NCBI GenBank assembly: GCA_964017155.1
Contig: OZ024858.1
Span: 30,974,187 to 31,038,186 of the forward strand
DNA from: Oasisia sp. SBJ-2009
Taxonomy: Eukaryota > Annelida > Polychaeta > Sabellida > Siboglinidae
Length of the DNA: 64,000 bases
Direction: 5' to 3'
Made by a program: the position numbers and the translations under genes. This document shows, piece after piece, positions 39,501-49,900 of the stretch; the stretch's first letter is position 1, and each line of letters opens with the position of its first letter. The notes under the pieces were generated by a model. That model was not told where the DNA came from. It saw only the letters and a program-made list of their open reading frames with translations, and did no database searches.

Positions 39501-40997
39501 CCATTCATTTACTGTTCTTTGTGAAAATGAAAATTTTCTAATATCTAATCTACACTGCTTCTTTGCTAATGTAACTCCATGTCCTCTAGTCCTTCTCTCT
39601 TCCTTGACTGAGAAAAAAATATTTCTGTCAATATTTTCATACCCATTCAATATTTTAAAAACTTCTATCTGATCTCCTCGCAGTCTCCTGGTTTCTAGTG
39701 TTGTTAATCCACATTCTTTTAGACGCATTTCATAACTAATATTCCTGAGTTTTTGTATCATTTTGGTTGCTCTTCTTTGTACTCTTTCTAGTATATCAAT
39801 ATCCTTCTTGCGATATGGCCTCCATGCCTGTATGCAATATTCTAAATGAGGCCTAACTATTGTTTTGTACAGTGGTATTATTAGTTCTTTTTCCTTGTAC
39901 ACTATATTTCGCCTAATTAATCCAAGAATTTGGTTTCCCTTCGCTGCTGCAATTGCACACTGTTCTGATACCTTCATATCAGCACTAATAGTTAACCCTA
40001 AGTCCTTTTCCTTTACGGTAGTATTTAGTACAGTATCACCCATTGTATATTGTGCATCTTCATTCCCATGTCCTGTGTGGAGGCACTTACACTTCCCATA
40101 ATTAAACAGCATTTGCCACTTCTCAGACCATTCGGTCAACTTATTTAGATCATCTTGTAATTGCTGTCTATCTGCATCACTTTTTATTTTTCTGAACACT
40201 TTTGTATCATCTGCAAACTTCAACACCTTGCTTGTTATATCATCATCCAAATCATTGATATTTTATTGTTCCATATGAAACATATGTTGCCCCACAATCA
40301 CTATCATGGGTACTGGTAGACTGAACACTGATCTGTAGTTTGTAAACAGTCATTAATACTGAAACACATTCAAAAGAAGCAGTTTGCAAACTGCGTTATC
40401 TAGCAATGGCAATAGTAGACTAGAGATCACATCAGAACTTATACTGGCCATGCTGTGTACATTAAGTCTGACTCAATCACATTCGGGCAATCGGTGAAAC
40501 AACCAAATACAAAGTCCAGCTGACTGCAGCCACGAGGCCTTGCAGTTAGTCACAATCAATATATAACAAATAATATGTTACATCATACATGATAGGTGCA
40601 TCAGAGGAACGTGACAGCGAAACTTAAAATATATAAGCCTAAAGAAAACCAAAAATTGAATAGCACTAATGTAAAAATATATACAGCTGACAGCCGCAAC
40701 ATGCTACTGTTTGGCTTGCAGTTGCATATACGTATATTTTTATGTAACTGAAGTGAGGACAGGGAACTAAACTTGCCGCCAAAGGCAAAGAGTGAAAGAC
40801 TGCAAGAGAGAGTTACTGTTAGTGTACACGTGTCGTACCATATGCAACCGGAGGGCGGTCTTCGTTATTGACTGGCTGTCTTGGACTTCTGTCAGGACTA
40901 CTGTTACATAACTGCTGGTTGTCATTTGGCAGACTAAAAACGACGTCAACTTACACATGCAGACGCTAGCGCACAGGAGGAGCAGTTGCTTCAGCAT
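20039..40997 (-). CDS. MTTP: microsomal triglyceride transfer protein large subunit (18 exons, complete)
   Basis: The large subunit of the MTP heterodimer loads triglyceride and phospholipid onto apoB-type lipoproteins in the ER lumen; its family partner is protein disulfide isomerase. Exons (minus strand, 5' to 3'): 40997-40955, 37704-37496, 37035-36829, 35415-35299, 35080-34941, 32829-32747, 32502-32429, 31379-31219, 29911-29743, 28364-28254, 27068-26856, 26195-25981, 24160-24063, 23529-23408, 22731-22534, 21442-21288, 20839-20714, 20189-20039. All introns are GT-AG, phases agree, and the sum is 2592 nt (863 aa plus stop), close to the roughly 890 aa of vertebrate MTP. Exon 1 encodes a signal peptide (MLKQLLLLCASVCM). 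Exons 2-14 give the vitellogenin-type lipid-transport barrel and helical domain (EVVQFLL, VRTCALNML). Exons 15-18 give the C-terminal lipid-binding sheets (LRPITFFTGQAG, LSLDLSGSLTVSLW, GGRGFPKSF). The donor of exon 11 (GTTTGA) is weak. The ATG has A at -3. Identity is by recognised family sequence and exon structure, not a search. Confidence 0.95.
21395..22035 (-). repeat. 63-bp tandem array spanning the 3' splice site of MTTP exon 16
   Basis: Ten acceptor sites with the same TGATGTTTCAG context, exactly 63 bp apart, lie with their last intron base near 21443, 21506, 21569, 21632, 21695, 21758, 21821, 21884, 21947 and 22010. Each unit is the intron end plus the first 48 or so bases of exon 16. 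The unit is 21 codons long with no stop in the MTTP frame, so the frame stays open from exon 16 through the whole array. It encodes a repeat starting TNLLVQDYQDVLYLS and ending YLVMFQ. Units nearest the exon alternate between two variants (CTAGTAGG and CCAACAGG), implying 126-bp higher-order duplication. The three most upstream units share a C-to-T change (GTAGTTCTG on the plus strand). Confidence 0.93.
24297..25359. mobile_element. 1.06-kb inverted-repeat DNA transposon in MTTP intron 12
   Basis: Termini ACCGTATAGTCCCTAATAGA at the left and the complement TCTATTAGGGACTATACGGT at the right. The CGTCTATTA motif is repeated subterminally at both ends (near 24350 and 25319). No coding frame of note inside, so non-autonomous. 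No clear target duplication was found; superfamily unknown. Confidence 0.8.
25695..25812. repeat. (CA)/(ACGC)n repeat in MTTP intron 12
   Basis: Imperfect ACGC, ATGC and CACA runs between exon 12 and the inverted-repeat transposon. Confidence 0.9.
27805..27975 (+). repeat. hairpin copy of the Penelope-like end repeat, MTTP intron 10
   Basis: Near-perfect inverted arms CTAGCAATGTTCTACTTACT (27870) and AGTAAGTAGAACATTGCTAG (27923), around a loop with GGTGGTCGAAACG. Outer parts pair as well (ATTCCAAACAAATTTCACAA with its near complement). Confidence 0.75.
29458..29521. repeat. (ACGC)n repeat in MTTP intron 9
   Basis: Runs of ACGC with ATGC interruptions. Confidence 0.92.
30482..30522. repeat. 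(TA)n repeat in MTTP intron 8
   Basis: About 20 TA units. Other TA runs occur at 19730-19773, 22102-22123, 42006-42031, 44180-44207 and 54153-54180. Confidence 0.92.
30905..31040 (+). repeat. dispersed repeat in MTTP intron 8
   Basis: Contains CATTACATTGGGATTCCGAC, TTGTTCTCACGGCTGAGAC-like sequence and CACTCAGCTAACTTTTGC. Shared with 2.4-2.7 kb and 43.5 kb. Likely a MITE or SINE fragment. Confidence 0.55.
35535..35745 (-). mobile_element. tRNA-derived SINE in MTTP intron 3
   Basis: Reverse copy of the SINE at the right edge of the window. On the minus strand it reads GGTTCAATCCCACCTGCCAC (B-box), then the AAAGACACTAAAAGCCAATGG-like core, then the AGTGGACTCACTAATTCTAG end. It has diverged, with no A-box visible. 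Confidence 0.7.
38575..38775 (+). mobile_element. probable Penelope-like element end
   Basis: Contains CCTGAAGAAGGCCACCGATG followed by GTGGTTGAAACGAGAAGTAA, the pattern often seen at Penelope-like element termini. It is bracketed by inverted ATTCCAAACAAATT and AATTTGTTTGGAAT. The family is again present at 27805-27975. Confidence 0.5.
39308..40262 (-). mobile_element. CR1/L2-like non-LTR retrotransposon, copy 2, in MTTP intron 1
   Basis: Same family and strand as the copy at 9068-10240. It starts within the FADD region (IDDLDDDITSKVLKFADD end of the palm) and runs through the identical C-terminus. By eye about eight substitutions separate the two copies over some 950 bp. The tail has only two 10-bp units. 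The frame is open to the end of the element. It lies between MTTP exons 1 and 2 in the same orientation as the gene. Confidence 0.9.
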
Positions 40998-42221
40998 GAT
41001 TCTTGCTGTCGCCGTCGTCAACGAGGAAACGCGTCAGCCAACTTTGTGACAGTAGTGCCCGAATATGCACCGTGTGACACAGCCAGTCAGTTGGCACCAC
41101 GTACTGTCCCAGAAATAAATCGCAGTCCCTGGTCGACAGGGTGCGAAGTTCAACCCTGTTTGAGTTACACGACACATGTCAACGCTTTCCCGATAAGTCG
41201 ACGACCGCGTCTGCTACGGCGCTGAAGTCCAGTGGACCGGGAAAATGTTTACCTTACCATAATCAAAATACTGTTTAGTGGTTGGATCAGCTAAGAAGTC
41301 AGTGAGAGGTCTACATATACCATACTTATCCAAGAAACTATATATCAGATGTTTGTGTGCTTACATTTATTACGCTTGCATCCTAAATATTAAAATAACT
41401 TGTCAAGTTAGCGTGATAATATTGGCGGCTAACATTATCTGTGACACACCGGATACCGAGCTTGTTTTGGTGTTTGGGTATCCACGTGTGGAAGAAAGCG
41501 CATTTAAAGCGTGTTACCATGAAGTGAAACTGTGATAGGAAATTCCCGTGTGTACCATTTATGTTTTATAAAAATTGCGCTGTATTTTTATTTTATTTGT
41601 CGTTCATGGGTGGCATAACCAAAGATAAAGACATCGTTGTTGGGTGATAATATGGTCTATTCACCCCACTCCAGACAACATTCATCGCTCATTCTGACAT
41701 TCATTTTATTCAACAAGAACCGAATAAGGCCTCGGCCTACCCTGTCTGTGTTCGTGTCGATCTTTTACTTTCAGACCTCTTATACAACCACCCAAATTCA
41801 CACGTATCTTTACTATCATTTACTAGACTAACTAGTTACAAAATACAATCGTTAACATTCCTGTAAAGTGTAACGAATAGCATTCACAAAACTAGATGGC
41901 AACTCAACATCATTAATGATTACTGTAAAATCAGTATTGTCTCTTGTGGCGTCACTAGATAAATGAGCTTCGCGAAACATTCCGGGTAATTGAAAATGTA
42001 TTAATTATATATATATTATATATATATATATAATTACAAACGTATTATTATACCCTAACCCTACACTGCAAATAATCAGCCCCCACAACACAGTGTAATT
42101 ATTACAGTAATCACATAGCTATATGTAGCCATGCATGGCCATCCTCATGTGCCAAGGGTTGCTGTGGCTGATTATGTCCGTACTGGCTCTTTGCTACCCC
42201 TGGCACATTCATTTCAAAACA

Positions 42222-42549
42222 CTACCCAGCAAACAAGGAACCATTTCTGAACCAGTTGGCAGGTGTCATACTGGTTCATAATTGGTACCACTCCACCAGT
42301 ACGTGTATTCACGTGAATACACATGTTCTGCCTGTTGTCACGAGTTTGACACGAGTTGTACTGGGTCAGAACTGGTACGGATTCACTGGTATGTGTCATC
42401 ACGTGAAAAAACTCGTGAATTCACGGAAACACGTATTGACACACCAAATTTGTCAACAGAATCTGGTGAATTCACGTGAATTGAACCAGTTGAACTCGTG
42501 AATTCACTTACGGAACTGGTGAAATCACGGGTCCTTGTTTGCTGGGTAG
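42222..42549. mobile_element. small inverted-repeat transposon (MITE) rich in CACGTG motifs
   Basis: An 18-bp perfect inverted repeat, CTACCCAGCAAACAAGGA at 42222-42239 and its complement at 42532-42549, with a likely TA target duplication if the element starts at CCC. The interior is made of degenerate repeats of GAATTCAC / GTGAATTC with three perfect CACGTG sites (42310, 42400, 42473). Superfamily not assigned. Confidence 0.8.
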
Positions 42550-42553
42550 TTAA

Positions 42554-43412
42554 AGGACAAAAAAAGACTACGGTTTCACGTCATACACCTAATAGAGTTT
42601 ATACAAAGTAACAATTTCCACATATACTCAATTTTTTAACATCAGCGGTTTACTCAGAATGTGACTTTAAAGTCTAAAATTCTAACGAAATCCACGATGG
42701 TCTAGACGCCGCCATAGGTGAAGGGTTAACTTGGCTTGGCTATTCAGCGTGCAGCATTCTATGTCTCTGCTGAAGCCGGTCAGCTTCCTGCGACGTTGTT
42801 AAGGGTCAACAACTTCGAGTCTTCGACAGTTCGTTCAGTTGGCGTGACATCTAGCAGCTGCTTATAGACGTATATCTAAATCTGTGGTTAAATCTATGGT
42901 AAACTTTAGTAATTATGCCTTACTGTTCGGCATACGGTTGCAATAATAGTTGAAACAACCAGTAGTATTGAAACAATGGATTCACATTGGTGATTTGCGG
43001 GCGTACTGTTTGGAATCCCTCCAGTCCAAATACAGTTCACTTTGCTCAGTCCATTTTGAGGAGAAATGCTTTGAAGTAGACATGTATCATCAGTTGATGG
43101 GATGATTTCAGCGATAACAATAATAGACAACTTTATATTTACCGTCATCAGCATGTTACGCGCGTTGCCGAGTTGCAGCCATTTCATGACAACAGCCAAA
43201 CCCCATGCAGGGAATCTATGCAGAGAGCGCCTCACCGTCGTGACGTCATTCTTCGTCTAAGATGGGGTGGGGTAGCTATTTGGATGGCTGGATGTTAAAA
43301 AATATTTTTCTGGTAAACCGCAGGCGTTAAAAAATTGAGTATATGTGGAAATTGTTACTTTATATTAACTCTATTAGGTGTATGCCACGAAACAGTTAAC
43401 TTTTTTTGTCCT
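42554..43412. mobile_element. Kolobok-like inverted-repeat transposon, copy C, in the MTTP-TRMT10A promoter interval
   Basis: Flanked by TTAA (42550-42553 and 43413-43416). Same inverted repeats as copies A and B, and the same THAP-start remnant (MPYCSAYGCNNS then stop) from about 42917. Its left TTAA directly abuts the right end of another small transposon (42222-42549). Confidence 0.87.
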
Positions 43413-43945
43413 TTAAGCGTTAACGTGAGCCAGTGCGGTCATCTATGAAGAGTGGTTGGCCTCTGGTCATGTGATGATATTTTGTGTGATTTCAGCCATA
43501 CACTGTTCATGTTACATGCAATGTTTAGGACATAAATGGGTCATTATATTGAGATTCCCACCATATGTATATCCATCTGTGAGTCCACGTTCAACGCAGG
43601 TGCCAAGTAATACCATAATTTGGCATTAACCAAATCGTACTGCCAAATCAGCCATGCATTGTTAGTACAATTACAGTACATAATGTTTGCCATAAAACAG
43701 TGTTCAACCTGTTGGCTTCTTGTCAGCATTATTGTAATCAATGATCGTCATCATAACGACATGACTATCATGCTGACATTCCTGACACTCATGTTGACAT
43801 CCCTGATAGCATCCGTATCACTATGGTCATTAGTAACTCCAGTCATGTTCATTATGTTTTAATTAGAAAATTAACAAATATAAAATGCACGGTCACATAC
43901 TTACTATAATTGCAAACATTTGCTTCAAGTTGGAGTCGTTAAACA

Positions 43946-46900
43946 ATGGCTACCGTGGAGGAGGCAGATACAACAGGACACAGCTGCACTCCATCAGACC
44001 CTACTCCTGAAGACGCAACCAGTGATCATGGTGACGTCAGTTCAGAGGATAAGACAACTGACAAGGACTCAGACACGTGTCAACCTCCTCTGACCAAGCG
44101 GCAGCTGAAGAAACTAAAGAAGCAGGAGAGATGGTTGCAAATAAAACCAGATAAAAGGTTAATAGTTTATTATTTTTATTATATATATATATACATATAT
44201 ATATATTAAGCTATCAAAGCTTTTCAGTATACATTTCTGTATACGTGGAATCATGTTGTTCTTGCCTGCATTTTATACAACATGTGGGTGTAAGCCACTG
44301 AAGCCAGTACAGGTGAAGTATATTATACTTTACCTTAATATGTGTGTTTTGTTCTAACTATTCTATGCAAATGTATGTCAGGTTTTTTTTGGAATTTTAT
44401 TTGAACCATTGAGATCATATTGAATTTCATAAATGCTATGAATAATATCCAATATGCTACATCTAGGTCAACGAATCCTTGTATCAGAAGTGTTTATAAT
44501 TACCAGTATGGGCTCTGGAGACGAGCACATTCCACATAATGTTCACATTTTATGGCAGTTGGTATTTAGTTATAATTACATTTTTAGAGCAAAGGAGCGA
44601 GAGAGAAAGAAAAAACACCGAAAGCAAGCGAGGGAACAGAATATTGATCTTGGTCCTTCAAGAAAGACCTTGAAACGCAATACAATGGAGCATTCAACTT
44701 GCAGAATCAGAGTTGTGGTTGACTGCTCCTTTGATAACCTCATGACTGAGCGGGTAGGTTGTCTCACCTGGTTATTGGACAGGCCATGTGACCTTAAACA
44801 GTGAAGTATGAGATATCTGGAAACTACATTATACTGGTCAGAACTATATTTTGTAATCTGTTAAAAAAAATTACATGTAACAGTTTCCGGCCCTGATCTT
44901 GTTCAGTGCCATTGTCGAGTCTGTTGTAAATGGTTTAAATGTCTTCTATTGTTTGGGCAGTTTTTATTTGAAGAAGTATTAATGATACTGAATACCAGTC
45001 ACCAGAGTTATATATATTATTTCAGTGTACGGCAATTTACAATTACAAACTGTTTATGTCTTTGTTTTAGTAATGCATGTTGTGTAGTGCATATCCAACA
45101 TCTCAGAGTCGGAACCCTGTTGTGTGAATATTGCAGAGTATCATGGCTGGATATTTTGTATTAAGAAGTATGCATGTCCTTTTAAAATTATTAACCCAAA
45201 AGTTAGGAGATTAATTATATGACAAATAATATGCTTTGAACCTACAACTGTTACTTATATTAGACTTTTATTAGTTATATAATTTTATATAGTTGTAAAT
45301 TATCCTGCCAGTCCAATACTGACAAGTATGTCCAAGGTCTTCTGTCTGCTCACACAGTCTGTTACTTGTCGTGTTTCAGTCGGTGTCACAGCTTATTCAG
45401 CAGCTCCAGCACTGCTACTCGGCCAATCGCAGGGCAGCAAATCCACTCCAGGTGAGTCAATTTGGATTTAGCCTGCACTGGGCTGCCACCTAGTGGATAG
45501 TTTTTAGTGAACTTCCCAGATGATGCTCACCAAAACATTCAACACAATGTAATGTTCATAAAAAGCACATGTTTAAACTCCAGAATAGATGGTGAAGATA
45601 TCCTGAATCAGTGCATTTTAGGATAATGTTTAACATGCTGATTGTTTATTATGGTATTTATGGTTTTTAGCTTTTTCATCAATAAATATTACATTAGTGC
45701 AATGTATTTATTTATGAAATAATAATCTTATATATTTTAAGATTGCTGAATTGGGCATATATTGTCATGCATACACAAATGTATCCCTGAAGCAATCATT
45801 GATGAATGATTGTTAACAAAGGCAACACTGCTGGTAGTCATTTGATGCAGTCTCTACTGTGTTGTGTTTGTCAAGCTTTGTGATGTGTTTTCTTTCAGTT
45901 GTACATGACAGGGATAGATGGAAAGACGCAGCACAGAATGAATGACCTTGGTGACTACAAAGGGTGGGATGTAGGTAGTAGGTACACATATCACTTGTAT
46001 CACCAGGAATTTTAGATTAGATGATTTGTGCCCATTTTTAAAGATTGGTTATTTGCATATTGTATACACTCCTGTGGATAATTTGTCAATGCTAATTTAA
46101 TTGATAAGTTAATAATTGTAATTTACATCTGTTATAGACCTATTTTTAAATGTTAGCACATTTTCATATTTTAGTATGTATTTACTCTGTATTTGTTATC
46201 GAGAACTTAGAGAGCATTTGAGCAGTCTAGACCGAAAGGATTCCTATATAAATATTCATATTATTGTTTTAATAGAATTCTCAGTTTATACCTACATTGC
46301 ATCCCTTCTTAGTTGTGTTTAAGCAATAGATTCATATGTTTATAATGTTTCAGATTTAATTCTCTTATGTATGGGAACCTGCAGAACTAATAAGCCAGGT
46401 GACGCCATTATGCAACTTAGGCCTCGTGCCGTCAACCACCAGTGTCTTGTTACCTTGTAATGCTGTAGATATGCCTGATATTGTTAGAGTTGAAAATAAT
46501 TCAAAGATGAACTAAAAAAAGAAATAAACATCGCATGTGCACGTAAAAAGCGCAATTACATCACCAGCCCATATTGTCTATCAGCGCCCCCTAGTGATCA
46601 TGTAGGTTACCCATTGTCAGAACCCTCTACTCTGTCTGGTCTTGTGCGTGGCTGTTTATTCTTCCACCATCCACCTTATATTTCCCGGACCTTGTGGAAC
46701 AACCACTTGCAGTGACACCTGAGTCTCCAGGTACACTTGTAGTGACACCTTTGTCTCCAGGTACACTTGCAATGACACCTTTGTCTCCAGGTACACTTGC
46801 AACGACACCTTTGTCTCCAGGTACACTTGCAATGACACCTTTGTCTCCAGGTACACTTGCAATGACATCTTTGTCTCCAGGTACACTTGCAATGACACCT

Positions 46901-49900
46901 TTGTCTCCAGGTACACTTGCAATGACACCTGAGTCTCCAGGTACACTTGCAGTGACACCTTTGTCTCCAGGTACACTTGCAATGACACCTTTGTCTCCAG
47001 GTACACTTGCAATGACACCTTTGTCTCCAGGTACACTTGCAATGACACCTTTGTCTCCAGGTACACTTGCAATGACACCTGAGTCTCCAGGTACACTTGC
47101 AATGACACCTTTGTCTCCAGGTACACTTGCAATGACACCTTTGTCTCCAGGTACACTTGCAATGACACCTGAGTCTCCAGGTACACTTGCAGTGACACCT
47201 TTGTCTCCAGGTACACTTGCAGTGACACCTTTCAAGTTTGTCTCCAGGTACACTTGCAATGACACCTTTGTCTCCAGGTACACTTGCAGTGACACCTTTG
47301 TCTCCAGGTACATTTGCAGTGACACCTTTGTCTCCAGGTACACTTGCAGTGACACCTTTGTCTCCAGGTACACTTGCAGTGACCCCTTTGTCTCCAGGTA
47401 CACTTGCAGTGACCCCTTTGTCTCCAGGTACACTTGCAGTGACATCTTTGTCTCCAGGTACACTTGCAGTGACATCTTTGTCTCCAGGTACACTTGCAGT
47501 GACACCTTTGTCTCCAGGTACACTTGCAATGACATCTTTGTCTCCAGGTACACTTGCAATGACACCTTTGTCTCCAGGTACACTTGTAGTGACACCTTTG
47601 TCTCCAGGTACACTTGCAATGACATCTTTGTCTCCAGGTACACTTGCAGTGACATCTTTGTCTCCAGGTACACTTGCAGTGACACCTTTGTCTCCAGGTA
47701 CACTTGCAATGACATCTTTGTCTCCAGGTACACTTGCAATGACACCTTTGTCTCCAGGTACACTTGCAATGACACCTTTGTCTCCAGGTACACTTGCAGT
47801 GACACCTTTGTCTCCAGGTACACTTGCAGTGACATCTTTGTCTCCAGGTACACTTGCAATGACACCTTTGTCTCCAGGTACACTTGCAATGACACCTTTG
47901 TCTCCAGGTACACTTGCAATGACATCTTTGTCTCCAGGTACACTTGCAGTGACACCTTTGTCTCCAGGTACACTTGCAGTGACATATTTGTCTCCAGGTA
48001 CACTTGCAGTGACACCTTTGTCTCCAGGTACACTTGCAATGACATCTTTGTCTCCAGGTACACTTGCAGTGACACCTTTGTCTCCAGGTACACTTGCAAT
48101 GACACCTTTGTCTCCAGGTACACTTGCAATGACACCTTTGTCTCCAGGTACACTTGCAATGACATCTTTGTCTCCAGGTACACTTGCAATGACATCTTTG
48201 TCTCCAGGTACACTTGCAATGACATCTTTGTCTCCAGGTACACTTGCAATGACATCTTTGTCTCCAGGTACACTTGCAATGACACTTTTGTCTCCAGATA
48301 CACTTGCAATGACACCTTTGTCCCCAGGTACACTTGCAGTGACATCTTTGTCCCCAGGTACACTTGCAATGACATCTTTGTCTCCAGGTACACTTGCAAT
48401 GACATCTTTGTCTCCAGGTACACTTGCAGTAACACCTTTGTCTCCAGGTACACTTGCAGTGACATCTTTGTCTCCAGGTACACTTGCAATGACATCTTTG
48501 TCTCCAGGTACACTTGCAATGACATCTTTGTCTCCAGGTACACTTGCAATGACATCTTTGTCTCCAGGTACACTTGCAATGACATCTTTGTCTCCGGGTA
48601 CACTTGCAGTAACACCTTTGTCTCCAGGTACACTTGCAGTGACATCTTTGTCTCCAGGTACACTTGCAATGACATCTTTGTCTCCAGGTACACTTGCAAT
48701 GACATCTTTGTCTCCAGGTACACTTGCAATGACATCTTTGTCTCCAGGTACCCTTGCAGTGACACCTTTGCTCCAGGTACACTTGCAGTGACACCTTTGT
48801 CTTCAGGTACACTTGCAGTGACATCTTTGTCTCCAGGTACACTTGCAGTGACATCTTTGTCTCCAGGTACACTTGCAGTGACATCTTTGTCTCCAGGTAC
48901 ACTTGCAGTGACACCTTTGTCTCCAGGTACACTTGCAGTGACATCTTTGTCTCCAGGTACACTTGCAATGACACCTTTGTCTCCAGGTACACTTGCAGTG
49001 ACATCTTTGTCTCCAGGTACACTTGCAGTGACATCTTTGTCTCCAGGTACACTTGCAGTGACATCTTTGTCTCCATGTACACTTGCAATGACATCTTTGT
49101 CTCCAGGTACACTTGCAATGACACCTTTGTCTCCAGGTACACTTGCAGTGACATCTTTGTCTCCAGGTACACTTGCAGTGACACCTTTGTCTCCAGGTAC
49201 ACTTGCAATGACACCTTTGTCTCCAGGTACACTTGCAGTGACATCTTTGTCTCCAGGTACACTTGCAGTGACACCTTTGTCTCCAGGTACACTTGCAATG
49301 ACATCTTTGTCTCCAGGTACACTTGCAATGACATCTTTGTCTCCAGGTACACTTGCAGTGACATCTTTGTCTCCAGGTACACTTGCAATGACATCTTTGT
49401 CTCCAGGTACACTTGCAATGACATCTTTGTCTCCAGGTACACTTGCAGTGACACCTTTGTCTCCAGGTACACTTGCAATGACATCTTTGTCTCCAGGTAC
49501 ACTTGCAGTGACACCTTTGTCTCCAGGTACACTTGCAATGACATCTTTGTCTCCAGGTACACTTGCAATGACATCTTTGTCTCCAGGTACACTTGCAGTG
49601 ACATCTTTGTCTGCAGGTACACTTGCAATGACATCTTTGTCTCCAGGTACACTTGCAATAACACCTGAGTCTCCAGGTACACTTGCAATGACACCTTTGT
49701 CTCCAGGTACACTTGCAGTGACATCTTTGTCTCCAGGTACACTTGCAATGACACCTTTGTCTCCAGGTACACTTGCAATGACATCTTTGTCTCCAGGTAC
49801 ACTTGCAATGACACCTTTGTCTCCAGGTACACTTGCAGTGACACCTTTGTCTCCAGGTACACTTGCAATGACACCTTTGTCTCCAGGTACACTTGCAGTG

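Larger units (their letters stand above)
40998..43945. promoter_or_regulatory. shared head-to-head promoter interval of MTTP and TRMT10A
   Basis: The two start codons face away from each other across 2.95 kb. About 1.2 kb of this is transposon insertion (42222-42549 and 42550-43416), so the original interval was about 1.7 kb. The 41.0-41.2 kb part next to MTTP is CpG-richer than the surroundings. No TATA box was recognised for either gene. A TA repeat lies at 42006-42031. Confidence 0.6.

Noticed and set aside
40767..41021. MTTP start at 41021 giving a longer first exon
   Set aside because: That codon is TTG. The first ATG is at 40997 and a GTAAGT donor follows 42 bases later, giving a signal-peptide exon in phase with exon 2.
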